Shown here piece after piece: positions 33,224-42,471 of a DNA stretch of 64,000 nucleotides. Location: contig JAIQFH010000035.1 of assembly GCA_020073385.1 (NCBI GenBank), forward strand, positions 1 to 64,000. Direction: 5' to 3'. A program made the translations under genes and the position numbers. The DNA comes from Terriglobia bacterium. GTDB taxonomy: Bacteria > Acidobacteriota > Terriglobia > Terriglobales > Acidobacteriaceae. The notes beneath the pieces were generated by a model, which saw nothing but the letters and a program-made list of their open reading frames with translations, did no database searches and was not told the DNA's origin. Within the stretch, counting starts at the first letter, position 1, and each line of letters begins with the position of its first letter.

Positions 33224-34771
33224 ATGCTCTATAAGACCCTCAGCGCGGCAGTTTATGGCATCGACGCCAATATCATTCAGGTAGAGGTCGACTGCTCGGG
33301 CATCAAGTGCGATCAGGATCATTTTCATACGGTCGGATTGCCAGACGCCGCAGTGCGCGAAAGCCGCGACCGGGTGCGTGCCGCTCTGAAGAATTGCGGC
33401 TACGATATCCCCCCCACCCAGATCACCATCAATCTCGCCCCGGCAGACATCAAGAAAGAAGGCTCTGGATTCGATTTGCCGATGGCACTTGGAATTGTCG
33501 GCGCCTACGGAGGCTTGACGAAGAAAGAGATAACGGACTGCCTTTTCGTGGGCGAGTTGTCGCTAGATGGCGGTGTTCGCAGTGTACGAGGCGCCTTGCC
33601 TATTGCGGTCGAAGCCCGAGGACAGAGGATCTCGCGTATGGTGGTCCCAGAAGCCAACGCCAAAGAGGCGGCGATGGTCGGTGGAGTCGATGTCTATCCC
33701 GTCCGTTCGCTGCTCGATGTAATCCACTTCGTGAACTCAGGGAATGGAATCGCTCCCATCAAGGCGGATAGCGAGTCTCTGCCGCGCGAGTCGCAACAGT
33801 TCTACGTCGATTTCAAAGATGTCCGGGGTCAGCAGACCGCCAAGCGCGCCATCGAGATCGCCTGTGCCGGAGGGCATAACATCCTGATGATCGGGCCGCC
33901 CGGCTCGAGTAAGACGATGCTGGCCAAACGCATGCCGACGATCCTGCCGCCGTTTACGTTTGAAGAGGCACTGGAGACGACGAAGATTCACAGCGTTGCC
34001 GGGGTGCTGGATTCTGGCACCGGGCTGGTCGGAACGCGTCCCTATCGCTCTCCGCACCACACCATCTCCGACGCCGGACTGATCGGCGGAGGCGCCATTC
34101 CGCGCCCTGGGGAAGTCTCGCTTGCTCACAATGGTCTGCTGTTTCTCGACGAACTGCCTGAGTTTCCACGAAACGTGCTGGAAGTGTTACGTCAGCCGCT
34201 GGAGGACGGCACGGTCTCGATCGCACGCGCGTCCATGTCGTTGACCTTTCCGGCGCGCTTCATGCTAGCTGCGGCGATGAATCCCTGCCCCTGCGGATTT
34301 CACAACGACCGCAGCCGCGACTGCCAGTGCACGCCGCCGATGATCCATCGCTACATCTCGAAAATCTCCGGCCCTCTCATGGACCGTATCGACATCCACA
34401 TCGACGTGCCGGCAGTGAACTACAAGGAGATGCGCTCGAGCACGGAGCCCGAGGGATCGGCCAAGATTCGCGAGCGCGTGGTGCGCGCCCGCCAGAAGCA
34501 ATTGGAGCGCTTCGCCACGTCTCGACAAAAACTCTACTGCAACGCCCAGATGAGTTCGCGCCACATCCGCAGCTTCTGCGAACTCTCGGCCGACTGCGAG
34601 CGCCTGATCGAGCGGGCGATGACGCAACAGGGCCTCAGCGCCCGCGCCCACGATCGCATTCTGAAAGTCGCCCGCACCATTGCTGATTTGGAAGACGTTG
34701 CTGACCTGGGGCCCAAGCATATTGCCGAGGCGATTCAATACCGCAGCCTGGACCGCACGTATTGGGCGTAG
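33224..34771 (+). CDS. comM: ComM/YifB-type Mg-chelatase-like AAA+ ATPase
   Basis: A 515-residue ComM family protein. The N-terminal LonC-like domain ([20 protein letters not shown]) precedes the AAA core with Walker [16 protein letters not shown] (about 222-236; Ser replaces the usual Gly before Lys), Walker [12 protein letters not shown] and the arginine-rich sensor region. [17 protein letters not shown] supplies a cysteine cluster near residue 352. ComM is a hexameric helicase that drives branch migration during natural transformation. No other competence gene is nearby. ATG 33224, weak ribosome site. Confidence 0.94.
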   Translation: MLYKTLSAAVYGIDANIIQVEVDCSGIKCDQDHFHTVGLPDAAVRESRDRVRAALKNCGYDIPPTQITINLAPADIKKEGSGFDLPMALGIVGAYGGLTKKEITDCLFVGELSLDGGVRSVRGALPIAVEARGQRISRMVVPEANAKEAAMVGGVDVYPVRSLLDVIHFVNSGNGIAPIKADSESLPRESQQFYVDFKDVRGQQTAKRAIEIACAGGHNILMIGPPGSSKTMLAKRMPTILPPFTFEEALETTKIHSVAGVLDSGTGLVGTRPYRSPHHTISDAGLIGGGAIPRPGEVSLAHNGLLFLDELPEFPRNVLEVLRQPLEDGTVSIARASMSLTFPARFMLAAAMNPCPCGFHNDRSRDCQCTPPMIHRYISKISGPLMDRIDIHIDVPAVNYKEMRSSTEPEGSAKIRERVVRARQKQLERFATSRQKLYCNAQMSSRHIRSFCELSADCERLIERAMTQQGLSARAHDRILKVARTIADLEDVADLGPKHIAEAIQYRSLDRTYWA

Positions 34772-34799
34772 GGAGGCTGTGGCGTTGGAGAATGAAAAG

Positions 34800-35440
34800 A
34801 GAGCCGCGAAGCGGCGCAAGAATAGAGCCCACGGCGAAGCCGTGGGAGCTGAATCTGATTCGAATTAACCAGCCCCGAAGGGGCGTAAGCGCATGGGCCA
34901 TACGGCTACGAACGTAATCGTCCACTTCATCTTTAGCACCCATCACAGAGCGCCCCAAATCACCCCTGAGATCGAGGGCGACCTTCACGGGTACATTGGC
35001 GGCATTATCCGCGAACTCGGTGGAGTTGCACTCTGCATCAATGGGATGCCTGATCACGTTCATCTGCTGGTTCGCATGTCTTCGACCCATTCTGTGGCCG
35101 ATCTCGCGCGCTTGATCAAGACCAATTCCTCGCGATGGGTTCATGAGCGATGGCCGCAAAGAAGGAGCTTCAGATGGCAAACCGGCTACGGAGCTTTCAG
35201 CGTGAGCGAGTCCGGCCAGAATGCGGTGCGCGATTACATCCTGCACCAACAACAACATCACGCCAAGAGATCGTTCAGAGAAGAGTTCAGTGCGTTCCTG
35301 CAGAAGAACCATATCGCGATTGACGGCGAATATCTGTGGACTTGAGAGTTCTTACGCCCCTTCGGGGCTGGCGAGTTCAATTCGGATTCGGTTCCCACGG
35401 CTTGCGCCGTGGGCTTTATTCTTGCGCCGCTCCGCGGCTG
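34800..35440 (+). mobile_element. RAYT transposable unit with mirrored REP arrays
   Basis: A single-gene element. The left flank has GCCGCGAAGCGGC (34803-34815), CCCACGGCGAAGCCGTGGG (34828-34846) and GCCCCGAAGGGGC (34872-34884). The right flank has the same three hairpins in reverse order and orientation: GCCCCTTCGGGGC (35356), CCCACGGC/GCCGTGGG (35394-35413) and GCCGCTCCGCGGC (35426). Linkers such as GGCGCAAGAATA also mirror (TTATTCTTGCGCC). The IS200/IS605-like Y1 transposase lies between them. Confidence 0.88.
34893..35345 (+). CDS. REP-associated tyrosine transposase (IS200/IS605-like Y1)
   Basis: A 150-residue Y1 HUH endonuclease. DHVHLLV holds the metal-binding H55-x-H57, and RDYILHQQQHH holds the nucleophilic Tyr115 with Gln119 four residues later. 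The opening NVIVHFIFSTHHR is typical of the family. These enzymes cut and join single-stranded DNA at the foot of REP hairpins. The gene seems intact and is flanked directly by its REPs, the left array ending only nine bases before ATG 34893. It may be active or recently active. Confidence 0.92.
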   Translation: MGHTATNVIVHFIFSTHHRAPQITPEIEGDLHGYIGGIIRELGGVALCINGMPDHVHLLVRMSSTHSVADLARLIKTNSSRWVHERWPQRRSFRWQTGYGAFSVSESGQNAVRDYILHQQQHHAKRSFREEFSAFLQKNHIAIDGEYLWT

Positions 35441-35596
35441 GCTGCGGTTGCCATAGGATGCAATACAGCAGCCTAAACGTGCGCATTCAGTGTAAGGTAC
35501 AAGCCTCAAACCCAAGACCGAAGCCGACTACAAAGACCATAAGACCCAAGACCAACAACCAACATTCAAAATCCAATATCCGCGGTCGTCGAGCTC
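35441..35596. other. AC-rich tract between RAYT element and recombinase-like gene
   Basis: About 83 bases (35499-35581) consist almost only of A and C on the plus strand (CCCAAGACCAACAACCAACA and similar), with tandem-like CAAGACC units. No ORF or clear element is seen. Confidence 0.5.
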
Positions 35597-36022
35597 TCAA
35601 CGCGCCACGGGCTGCTGTCTGCGCTTTTTCCACTCTGCGCTGCGAAACAGATGTGGTCCGACTTCGATTATCCGAGGCAGCATTTCGAACACCGAGATCG
35701 GACTCCACGGCGCACCCTGGCGAGTACGGTATCCGCGACGATTGATTTCTTCGGCAATGCGTGCATAGGACCCCTCCTGAACCAGGAGCTCCATCAATTG
35801 CACCAGGATTTCTCTCTCTTCGGGATTCTCTTCTAAGCGCTGGGTTTCGGGCTCGATCCGCAGACCGAACGGCACATTACCAGGCAACTGGCTATCAGAG
35901 GTTTCAACCTCCCTCTCCCACTCGATGGCCACCAGCCTCCAGCCTTTCTCGGTCTGCTGTTTGAGATCCGCGTCGGTGGGCGGGCCTGAGACCAACTGCC
36001 GCACTCTCTCGGTCTTCTTCAT
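35597..36022 (-). CDS. Stand-alone recombinase-like domain protein
   Basis: A 141-residue protein. The C-terminal half (EILVQLMELLVQEGSYARIA, EEINRRGYRTRQGAPWSPIS) resembles the recombinase/HTH segment of large serine recombinases, but no catalytic resolvase domain is present. The N-terminal part (GWRLVAIEWERE) looks like a separate small module. ATG 36022 has GAGAGG about nine bases upstream and is preferred to a start 61 codons earlier. It may regulate or bind DNA. The proximity to the RAYT element may be chance. Function unknown. Confidence 0.75.
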   Translation of the reverse strand: MKKTERVRQLVSGPPTDADLKQQTEKGWRLVAIEWEREVETSDSQLPGNVPFGLRIEPETQRLEENPEEREILVQLMELLVQEGSYARIAEEINRRGYRTRQGAPWSPISVFEMLPRIIEVGPHLFRSAEWKKRRQQPVAR

Positions 36023-36218
36023 ATTTCGACACCTCTCCCTGGGGATTCTGAGCATTCGGAGCAACCTACGTTCCGGATCGGGCAAGTACAAGTCCTGATC
36101 CTGCAACATCTCAGTTTCCCCGGGGCCGAGAAAACCGTCCGCTGCCGGACGGAAGTGTCCAGAATCAGACAGCGCCTGGAGAGACTTGGCATGTGTTAGC
36201 CCCATCGACGTGGCGCGG

Positions 36219-36240
36219 GAGACGTTGCGAGCAACGTCTC
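36219..36240. repeat. Ten-base-pair hairpin upstream of guaA
   Basis: GAGACGTTGC, GA, GCAACGTCTC: a perfect stem 48 bases before the guaA start. It looks like a short interspersed palindrome, but it would lie in the guaA leader if transcription starts upstream. Confidence 0.7.
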
Positions 36241-36287
36241 TACGAGAAGTGCTTTACACTCTCTCCCCGAATTTGAGAAACTCATTC

Positions 36288-37880
36288 GTGGAAACCAAAT
36301 CCCCGCTCAACCTAACTTCAGTAACCCAGTCGATTGTTATCCTCGATTTTGGGGCCCAGTACACACAACTCATTGCGCGGCGCATCCGGGAACAGAATGT
36401 TTTCTCGGTGGTGCTGCCGTGCACGGCGTCGCTGAAGGAAGTCCGAAGCTACAACCCGGTCGGTATCGTGCTCTCGGGCGCTCCGTGGTCCGTTTATGAC
36501 AAGGACGCTCCGCCCGCCGATGTGCACGTGTTCGACATGGGCGTGCCGGTGCTGGGCATTTGCTATGGGTTGCAGTTCATGGTGCATACGTTGGGCGGCA
36601 AGGTGCGCCCGGCGGATAAGCGCGAGTACGGCCGCGCCGAAATCGACATCGTTTCCGATTCTGTGTTGTTTCAAGGTCTCGCCAAGAAACTCGCCGTTTG
36701 GATGTCGCACGGCGACGAGGCGCTGGAACTGCCTCCCGGCTTCGAGTTGATGGCGAAAACCCATTACGCGGTCGCCGGCATTCAAAATGTCGCGAAGCGG
36801 TGGTATGCGGTGCAGTTTCATCCCGAGGTGCACCACACGCCACAAGGCACGCAGATCCTGAAGAATTTTATCTTCGAGATCTGCGCTGCAAAGCCCACCT
36901 GGACGGCGCAACACTTCATCACCTCCACCATCGAGCAAGTCAAGCAGCAGGTCGGCACGGGACGCGCCATCTGCGCGCTTTCCGGCGGGGTGGATTCCTC
37001 GGTTGCCGCGGTGTTGGTTGATCGCGCTATGCGCGATGCGAAAGGCAAGTCGCGCCTGACCTGCGTATTCGTGAATAACGGTGTACTGCGGAAGAACGAA
37101 TTTGAAAAAGTGCAAGCCACTTTGCGCGACAAGCTGGGATTGCACCTCGATGCCGTCGATGCTACCGACCGCTTCCTTGGCAAGCTTGACGGGGTGAGCG
37201 ATCCGGAGAAGAAGCGCAAGATCATCGGCAACGAGTTCATAAAAGTCTTCGAAAAAGAAGCCCGCCGCATCGAGAAAACTGAGGGCAAGGTGAAGTGGCT
37301 GGTGCAGGGAACACTGTATCCCGACGTCATCGAATCGCGCTCGGTGCGCGGACCGTCGCAGGTGATCAAATCGCACCATAACGTCGGTGGACTGCCCGAG
37401 AAGATGAAGCTCAAGCTGATCGAACCTCTCAAGGATCTGTTCAAAGATGAGGTGCGCCGGATCGGCCGGGATCTGGGCATGCCAGACGAAATCCTGCGGC
37501 GGCAGCCGTTCCCGGGACCGGGGCTCGCCGTCCGCGTCCTGGGCGAGGTCACGCCCGAGCGCCTCCACCTGCTGCGCGAGTGCGATGACATCGTGGTCAG
37601 CGAGATCAAAGAAGCTGGGCTCTATACGAAGATATGGCAGTCGTTTGCCGTGCTTCTGCCGGTGATGTCGGTGGGCGTAATGGGTGACATGCGTACCTAC
37701 GCTTACACCTGCGCGATTCGCGCGGTCAGTTCCGAGGATGGAATGACGGCGGATTGGGTTCCGCTGCCGCACGAAGTGCTCAAGACCATCTCCACTCGCA
37801 TTGTGAATGAAGTGAAGGGCGTGAATCGCGTGGTCTACGACGTGACGTCAAAACCGCCGGGAACGATCGAGTGGGAGTAA
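36288..37880 (+). CDS. guaA: GMP synthase (glutamine-hydrolysing)
   Basis: A 530-residue two-domain enzyme. The class I glutamine amidotransferase has Cys92 (LGICYGLQF) and His178/Glu180 (FHPEVHHTP). The PPi synthetase domain starts near 230 with the P-loop ALSGGVDSSVAA. The C-terminal dimerisation domain is complete (RQPFPGPGLAVRVLGE, ending KPPGTIEWE). It aminates XMP to GMP with glutamine and ATP, the last step of guanine nucleotide synthesis. GTG 36288 gives the normal family length; an upstream ATG at 36186 would read through the hairpin. Confidence 0.97.
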   Translation: METKSPLNLTSVTQSIVILDFGAQYTQLIARRIREQNVFSVVLPCTASLKEVRSYNPVGIVLSGAPWSVYDKDAPPADVHVFDMGVPVLGICYGLQFMVHTLGGKVRPADKREYGRAEIDIVSDSVLFQGLAKKLAVWMSHGDEALELPPGFELMAKTHYAVAGIQNVAKRWYAVQFHPEVHHTPQGTQILKNFIFEICAAKPTWTAQHFITSTIEQVKQQVGTGRAICALSGGVDSSVAAVLVDRAMRDAKGKSRLTCVFVNNGVLRKNEFEKVQATLRDKLGLHLDAVDATDRFLGKLDGVSDPEKKRKIIGNEFIKVFEKEARRIEKTEGKVKWLVQGTLYPDVIESRSVRGPSQVIKSHHNVGGLPEKMKLKLIEPLKDLFKDEVRRIGRDLGMPDEILRRQPFPGPGLAVRVLGEVTPERLHLLRECDDIVVSEIKEAGLYTKIWQSFAVLLPVMSVGVMGDMRTYAYTCAIRAVSSEDGMTADWVPLPHEVLKTISTRIVNEVKGVNRVVYDVTSKPPGTIEWE

Positions 37881-38104
37881 GGGAAGCGGGCGTCGGACCT
37901 CGGACCTCGGCCTTTCTCGCTAAGCCATTCCCTTCGAATCGCGAATGGTGTGGACCGTCCACTTACTCGTTTGTGGTTACTTCCGTTTACTTTCTGCATG
38001 ATCTTTCCTTGCTCGCCTACCGGATTCGTCCTACAACGGCAATCACAACCAAAGCGACAAATGTGTGATTGCTTGTGTTGGACTGATTTTGGACGGAGCA
38101 AGAC

Positions 38105-39109
38105 ATGTTTCACCCGGTACGATCGATCTCCTTCCGCGCAGTATTTCTCTTCCTGTTAACTTCTGCTGCTGGGGTCTATTCGCAAACGTCCATTGATGAT
38201 GTACACGTAGTTCCCCGGACGGCGGGGATCGAACTGGCAACTGCCACAACGCGACCCAGGCTTTCGGGCGCTGGGCTGATCCGAACCAGCACCGACCTGG
38301 TGATGGTGCCCGTGACAATCACCGACGACAGGAACCGTCCAGTGACCGGACTGGATCGGGACAATTTCCAGCTCTTTGAAAACAAGCAGGCGCAGGAAAT
38401 CAAGAACTTCTCCAGCGAAGATTCGCCCGTCTCGATCGGCATCATCATGGATGTCAGCGGCAGCATGGCAAACAAAATGGAGCGGGCCCGCGATGCGGTG
38501 CACCAGTTCTGCGAGGCTTCCAATCCGCAAGATGAGCTCTTCATGGTCACCTTTTCCGATGCTCCCCGGCTGCTCACAGACTTCACCAGTCGGCCTGAGG
38601 AGATTGAGAACGCGTTACTGGGGGCGCAGCCGAAAGGCCGCACGTCCCTTTTAGACGCCATCTACATGGGAATTCACAAGATGAAGGACGCCCGTTACTC
38701 CCGCCGCGCCCTGCTGATCATCTCCGATGGCGGAGACAATCACAGCCGGTACAGCGATCGCGACGTCAAGAGTGCTGTAAAGGAAGCCGACATTGTGATT
38801 TATGCGGTGGGTACGTACGACCGGTACGCCAACACACAAGAAGAGTTGCTTGGCCCGGAGTTGCTGCAGAACGTCGCTGGGGTAACCGGCGGACAGGCCT
38901 ACACTTTAAGCAACGTGGTGGAGTTACCTGAGGTTACGCGCGCGATCGGCACCCGCCTGCGTCATCAATACATGCTGACGTATCGGCCGCAGATGCACTC
39001 TCACGACGGAAAGTGGCACAAGATCAAGGTGAAGCTGCTCCTGCCCAAGAAGTGGTCTTCGTTTCTGCGTGTGAGTGCGCGTACGGGATATTACGCCGGG
39101 GCTGAGTAA
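38105..39109 (+). CDS. Secreted VWA-domain protein (acidobacterial VWFA type)
   Basis: A 334-residue secreted protein. The signal peptide is about residues 1-26 (FRAVFLFLLTSAAGVYSQ). A beta-rich segment (DLVMVPVTITDDRNRPVTGL) leads to the VWA domain, whose MIDAS D-x-S-x-S is IMDVSGSMANKM. LIISDGGDNHSRYS carries the later metal aspartate, and YMLTYRP...VRVSARTGYYAG is the shared C-terminal tail. This architecture is strongly expanded in Acidobacteria and its role is unknown. ATG 38105 with GGAG seven bases upstream. Paralogue of the genes at 52610 and 53577. Confidence 0.9.
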   Translation: MFHPVRSISFRAVFLFLLTSAAGVYSQTSIDDVHVVPRTAGIELATATTRPRLSGAGLIRTSTDLVMVPVTITDDRNRPVTGLDRDNFQLFENKQAQEIKNFSSEDSPVSIGIIMDVSGSMANKMERARDAVHQFCEASNPQDELFMVTFSDAPRLLTDFTSRPEEIENALLGAQPKGRTSLLDAIYMGIHKMKDARYSRRALLIISDGGDNHSRYSDRDVKSAVKEADIVIYAVGTYDRYANTQEELLGPELLQNVAGVTGGQAYTLSNVVELPEVTRAIGTRLRHQYMLTYRPQMHSHDGKWHKIKVKLLLPKKWSSFLRVSARTGYYAGAE

Positions 39110-39115
39110 TACAAA

Positions 39116-39156
39116 ATCAATAACCACGAAGGGCACGAAGGTACACGAAGGAATAT
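39116..39156. repeat. CACGAAGG repeat after VWA gene
   Basis: AACCACGAAGGGCACGAAGG followed by TACACGAAGGAATATCC, seven bases beyond the stop. The same unit forms both arms at 42472-42596. Confidence 0.7.
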
Positions 39157-39195
39157 CCTGCAGCGTTTGACCACGGTAAAGAATGTGTCCAGGTG

Positions 39196-39558
39196 TCACT
39201 TGTCGCGGTGAACGGTTTCCATGGAGAATGCGGGCAAGCATACTGCGATATACTCCGCTCCACCGTCGTCCGGTGTTGAATAGCGCACCCACTCGCCCGC
39301 ATGAGCCACGACCGCTTGGCCGGCATGAACGTCGAGCGTCCCGCCCTTGTGTTCGACTCGCAGCGTTCCCTTCAGGACGATGGTGAACTCGTCGAACTCG
39401 GGAGTCTGCCCGGGCTCGAGCCATCCTTGCGGGCTGCGCATGTGGGCGACACTGGTTGCGGATGTCTTGGAATTCACTCGTCCGACGTATTCGTCGATGA
39501 TCTTGGGTTTGTTTCCGGCGGCTTGAATGCGTGTGGGTTGCGGGATGAGAGTGGGCAT
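39196..39558 (-). CDS. Cupin-domain protein
   Basis: A 120-residue single cupin. EFDEFTIVLKGTLRVEHKGG and VHAGQAVVAHAGEWVRYS form the two half-barrel motifs; Glu and His residues in them (EFDEF, VAHAGEW) could bind a metal. It resembles the EutQ-like/cupin-2 group but lacks neighbours that would name a pathway. Cytosolic. ATG 39558. A tandem GGCGTCAGGC repeat lies upstream. Confidence 0.85.
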   Translation of the reverse strand: MPTLIPQPTRIQAAGNKPKIIDEYVGRVNSKTSATSVAHMRSPQGWLEPGQTPEFDEFTIVLKGTLRVEHKGGTLDVHAGQAVVAHAGEWVRYSTPDDGGAEYIAVCLPAFSMETVHRDK

Positions 39559-39590
39559 GGGCGCGAGGTGCCATCAAGCTTACAACAGAA

Positions 39591-39720
39591 GGCGCCGGGC
39601 GTCAGGCGTCAGGCCACGCGCGTCGACCTCTGAAAGGTTGTCGAACGCAGTGGTCGGCAAAAGGCTAATTGGTGCCGCAACATCCCAACGCCCAACGCCT
39701 GACGCCCAACGCCTGATGCC
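39591..39720. repeat. GGCGTCAGGC / GCCTGACGCC inverted tandem repeat
   Basis: Tandem GGCGTCAGGCGTCAGGC at 39598-39614 and the inverse CAACGCCTGACGCCCAACGC near 39692-39711, about 80 bases apart, between the cupin and the VirB10-like gene. Confidence 0.7.
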
Positions 39721-39730
39721 TTCACCTCTA

Positions 39731-40780
39731 CTATGGGCACGGATACGGTGTTCCGGGCGTTGGCGGTATGCCCGGAATCACAGTGGGCGGGCCGGGGATT
39801 CCGTCGGGCCCCGGTACTCCCGGAATGACTGTGTCCGGCGTTCCCGGCGTGCCGGGCGTATAGCAGGTTCCGTGGTCAACGTCTGCCGGAGGCGGCGAAG
39901 GCAGGGGCGCGACTGGCTGGACGACCACCGCGTGTTCCTGCGACCGGCGTACGGCTTTCGCCACTTCGCCTTGCGGCAGAGTCACCGACTGCTGCAAGGT
40001 CATCTGCACAGGCGCTCCGGCATCGAGATAGAAGTGACGCCCGCCGACGAGGAGCGTGATCGAGGCGATCATGCCGGCCACTCCTCCGATGCCCGCTCCA
40101 ATGGCCGCATCTTTACCCTTCGTTCCCATAACGGGCGTGCTTGTCGTGGTACATCCGAACTGCTGTGGACTGCATCCAGGCGGAAAGTTCGAAGTGAGAG
40201 TTGAGTCGGACCTCCCGATAGAGTGGCCGATTAAAGCTCCCAATCCCGCGCCGGCGAGGGGGAGAATAATCGCTCCACTGGAGCGCTTGGAGCCGGGATC
40301 CTTGATGGCATAGCCGTCGGTGGTCTCCAGAACGATGGGACCGGCGATCGGAGTCACGAAGCCGTCGGGGAAAGTAATGGACATCGATTGCAGACGCAGT
40401 TCTCCGCGCCCACCACGTCGCTCAATCTTGTCGACCATTCCCTGCACGAACGTGCCCGGCGGGATCACCACTTGATTGTCCGCATCCACCGGCGAAGTGA
40501 CTTGAGCGTAAATATCATCTCCGCGCCGGACGTATCGGGTTTGCACCGGCTGGGTAAGCACAAGGGCGAGGTGCGTGCCGGCAGGGATCGTGATGTTGCT
40601 GTTCTGAGCTTCGACCTGAACCTGAGCGGGATCCGGCGGCGCTGCGGGTTGCGATTGGTCTTGCGCGAAGGCAAGCGCGGGCAGCAGGATGGCCGCGATC
40701 ACGACGATCAGTTTCTTGTGAAGGGAAGGTTGGGAAATGAAGTTTGAGAGTTTTTGGAGGCAGGGGCGACGGTACGTCAT
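39731..40780 (-). CDS. Secreted VirB10/TrbI-like protein with Gly-Pro tail
   Basis: A 349-residue exported protein. The signal region is residues about 22-39 (LIVVIAAILLPALAFAQ). Residues about 55-150 (IPAGTHLALVLTQPVQTRYV, then VIPPGTFVQGMVDKIE) resemble the beta-barrel core of TrbI/VirB10. Two glycine-zipper helices follow (AIILPLAGAGLGALIGHSIG and AAIGAGIGGVAGMIAS). The last 50 residues are Pro/Gly-rich with two Cys (TPGTPGTPDTVIPGVPGPDG). ATG 40780 has a perfect AGGAGG at 40787-40792. No conjugation genes are nearby, so it is more likely an envelope protein. Function unknown. Confidence 0.75.
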   Translation of the reverse strand: MTYRRPCLQKLSNFISQPSLHKKLIVVIAAILLPALAFAQDQSQPAAPPDPAQVQVEAQNSNITIPAGTHLALVLTQPVQTRYVRRGDDIYAQVTSPVDADNQVVIPPGTFVQGMVDKIERRGGRGELRLQSMSITFPDGFVTPIAGPIVLETTDGYAIKDPGSKRSSGAIILPLAGAGLGALIGHSIGRSDSTLTSNFPPGCSPQQFGCTTTSTPVMGTKGKDAAIGAGIGGVAGMIASITLLVGGRHFYLDAGAPVQMTLQQSVTLPQGEVAKAVRRSQEHAVVVQPVAPLPSPPPADVDHGTCYTPGTPGTPDTVIPGVPGPDGIPGPPTVIPGIPPTPGTPYPCP

Positions 40781-40995
40781 GAAGCACCTCCTCTCGAAAG
40801 CGGTGAAGTTTCGCCTTCGATTTGCGGCGGATCTCATTGACTGCAACCCGTCTCGCGATCATTAGACTCGCCGATCCTTTCCAACGGTATCGCGGTCCGC
40901 GGTAAAGGTTTGCAAAGAGTGCGTAGCGAAGTGTAAAGCTTGGGGCTGGCGGCGGCGCGGTCAAGAAAACTGAACAGCGCGAAGCGGCAAACTCT

Positions 40996-41607
40996 CTACA
41001 ACCGCAGCGACTGCAAGGCCAGGTCCACGGCACGATTCATCTCCGCTGGAGTCGCGCCATTGACCGCCTGAATGCCCAGACCATTCATCACGATCATGAT
41101 CAAACGGGCGAGGTCTTTGGGATCAACGCCCTTCCTGAGGTCTCCTTCTGCTCGGGCGCGCTGCAGGCGTTTCTGTAATTGGGCAAGCCCGGCTTTTCGC
41201 CAGTCAACCATCGCCTGTTTCACTTCTTCGTTTCCGGAACCGCAAGCAAGGCCGCCTTGAATGGAAAGGCAGCCCGGGGGATGACCAGGGTCACCGAGAA
41301 ACTTGACGCTCATCCGCAACAGTGCTTCAACTACCGCCCGCGCAGTCTTCAGATTGAGAGCTTCGGACATGAATGACAACGGACCGGCGCTGTATTGCTT
41401 CATCACCCTTCGGAACAATGCCTCTTTGTCTCCAAAGGTGGAATAGAGACTCGAGCGGTTGATCTTCATCGCGCCGGTCAGGTCGTCGAGGGATGTGCCT
41501 TCGTATCCTTTCTGCCAGAAAACGCGCATGGCCGCGTCCAGGGCTTCGTCCTCCCGGAAACTTCGGGGGCGGCCCATCTTCGCCGGGTTGGCCTTAACTG
41601 ATGCCAT
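40996..41607 (-). CDS. TetR/AcrR-family transcriptional regulator
   Basis: A 203-residue TetR-type repressor. The N-terminal helix-turn-helix covers about residues 15-65 ([20 protein letters not shown], then [20 protein letters not shown]). The C-terminal ligand and dimer domain matches the TetR_C-type YxaF/AefR group, with [14 protein letters not shown] near 110. It is divergent from the SDR at 41717, and a perfect 16-base palindrome lies in the shared gap. This suggests that it controls that SDR and itself. The ligand is unknown. Confidence 0.93.
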   Translation of the reverse strand: MASVKANPAKMGRPRSFREDEALDAAMRVFWQKGYEGTSLDDLTGAMKINRSSLYSTFGDKEALFRRVMKQYSAGPLSFMSEALNLKTARAVVEALLRMSVKFLGDPGHPPGCLSIQGGLACGSGNEEVKQAMVDWRKAGLAQLQKRLQRARAEGDLRKGVDPKDLARLIMIVMNGLGIQAVNGATPAEMNRAVDLALQSLRL

Positions 41608-41676
41608 AGACTCTTTGATGCACTTTTATACCATCCAGTCCAAAAAAGGTGAATCCTGGCCGAGTCGCCACACATC

Positions 41677-41692
41677 TGAACCGTACGGTTCA
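41677..41692. promoter_or_regulatory. Probable TetR operator (16-bp perfect palindrome)
   Basis: TGAACCGTACGGTTCA, perfectly symmetric, lies 25 bases before the SDR start and 70 bases before the TetR gene start. Its length and position are typical for a TetR-family operator. Confidence 0.75.
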
Positions 41693-41716
41693 AAAGTAAC
41701 CGAAAACGGAGGAATC

Positions 41717-42469
41717 ATGGCAGGCAAGCTGGAAGGCAAGATCGCACTCGTTACCGGCGGCAGCAGTGGAATTGGACTGGCCACGGCACAGAACTTCGTC
41801 AAAGAAGGAGCTTTTGTTTACATTACCGGCCGGCGCCAGGCCGAATTGGACAAAGCCGTGAAAGCGATCGGTACGCAGGTGAAGGCCGTGCGTGCCGACT
41901 CATCGAACCTCGCTGATCTCGACCGTCTGTTCGCTCAGATCAAACAGGAGAAAGGCCGGTTGGATATAGTCTTCGCCAATGCAGGCGGAGGCAGCTTTGC
42001 TCCTCTGGGCTCGATCAGCGAGGAACTCTACGATCAGACCTTCAACACCAACGTGAAGGGCGTGCTTTTTACGGTGCAGAAGGCGCTGCCGCTGATTCCT
42101 GACGGCGGCTCGATCATCCTGAATGCGTCCATCGTTTCGCAGAAGGGCATGGCGGCATTCAGCGTGTACTCCGCAACGAAGGCGGCGGTGCGTTCATTCG
42201 CCCGCAGTTGGACGACGGATTTAAAAGACCGCAAGATCCGGGTCAACGCCATCAGCCCGGGCCCGATTGACACGCCGATTCTTGATGGACTGGCGGAGAC
42301 CGATGAAGGGCGAAAAGGCATCAAGGACCAACTGGCCTCGATCGTACCTCTCGGCAGGATGGGGCGGCCCGAGGAGATTGGCAAGGCCGCCGTGTTCCTA
42401 GCGTCTGAGGATGCAAGCTTCGTGGCGGGAGTGGAGTTGTTCGTGGATGGAGGATCGGCGCAGGTGTGA
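41717..42469 (+). CDS. Short-chain dehydrogenase, probable target of the divergent TetR
   Basis: A 250-residue classical [18 protein letters not shown] binds NAD(P); FANAGGGS replaces NNAG; Ser in ILNASIVSQ, and Tyr/Lys in [13 protein letters not shown] are catalytic. The C-terminus ([13 protein letters not shown]) is standard. It likely reduces a small aldehyde, ketone or quinone, and the TetR pairing suggests an electrophile or xenobiotic response (inference). ATG 41717 with GGAGG at 41708. An upstream in-frame ATG inside tetR is not used. Confidence 0.92.
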   Translation: MAGKLEGKIALVTGGSSGIGLATAQNFVKEGAFVYITGRRQAELDKAVKAIGTQVKAVRADSSNLADLDRLFAQIKQEKGRLDIVFANAGGGSFAPLGSISEELYDQTFNTNVKGVLFTVQKALPLIPDGGSIILNASIVSQKGMAAFSVYSATKAAVRSFARSWTTDLKDRKIRVNAISPGPIDTPILDGLAETDEGRKGIKDQLASIVPLGRMGRPEEIGKAAVFLASEDASFVAGVELFVDGGSAQV

Positions 42470-42471
42470 AC

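Noticed and set aside
36318..37772. A 484-codon open frame antisense to guaA
   Set aside because: guaA is unmistakable on the other strand; the antisense translation is low in pattern and rich in His/Arg/Asp, typical of a shadow.
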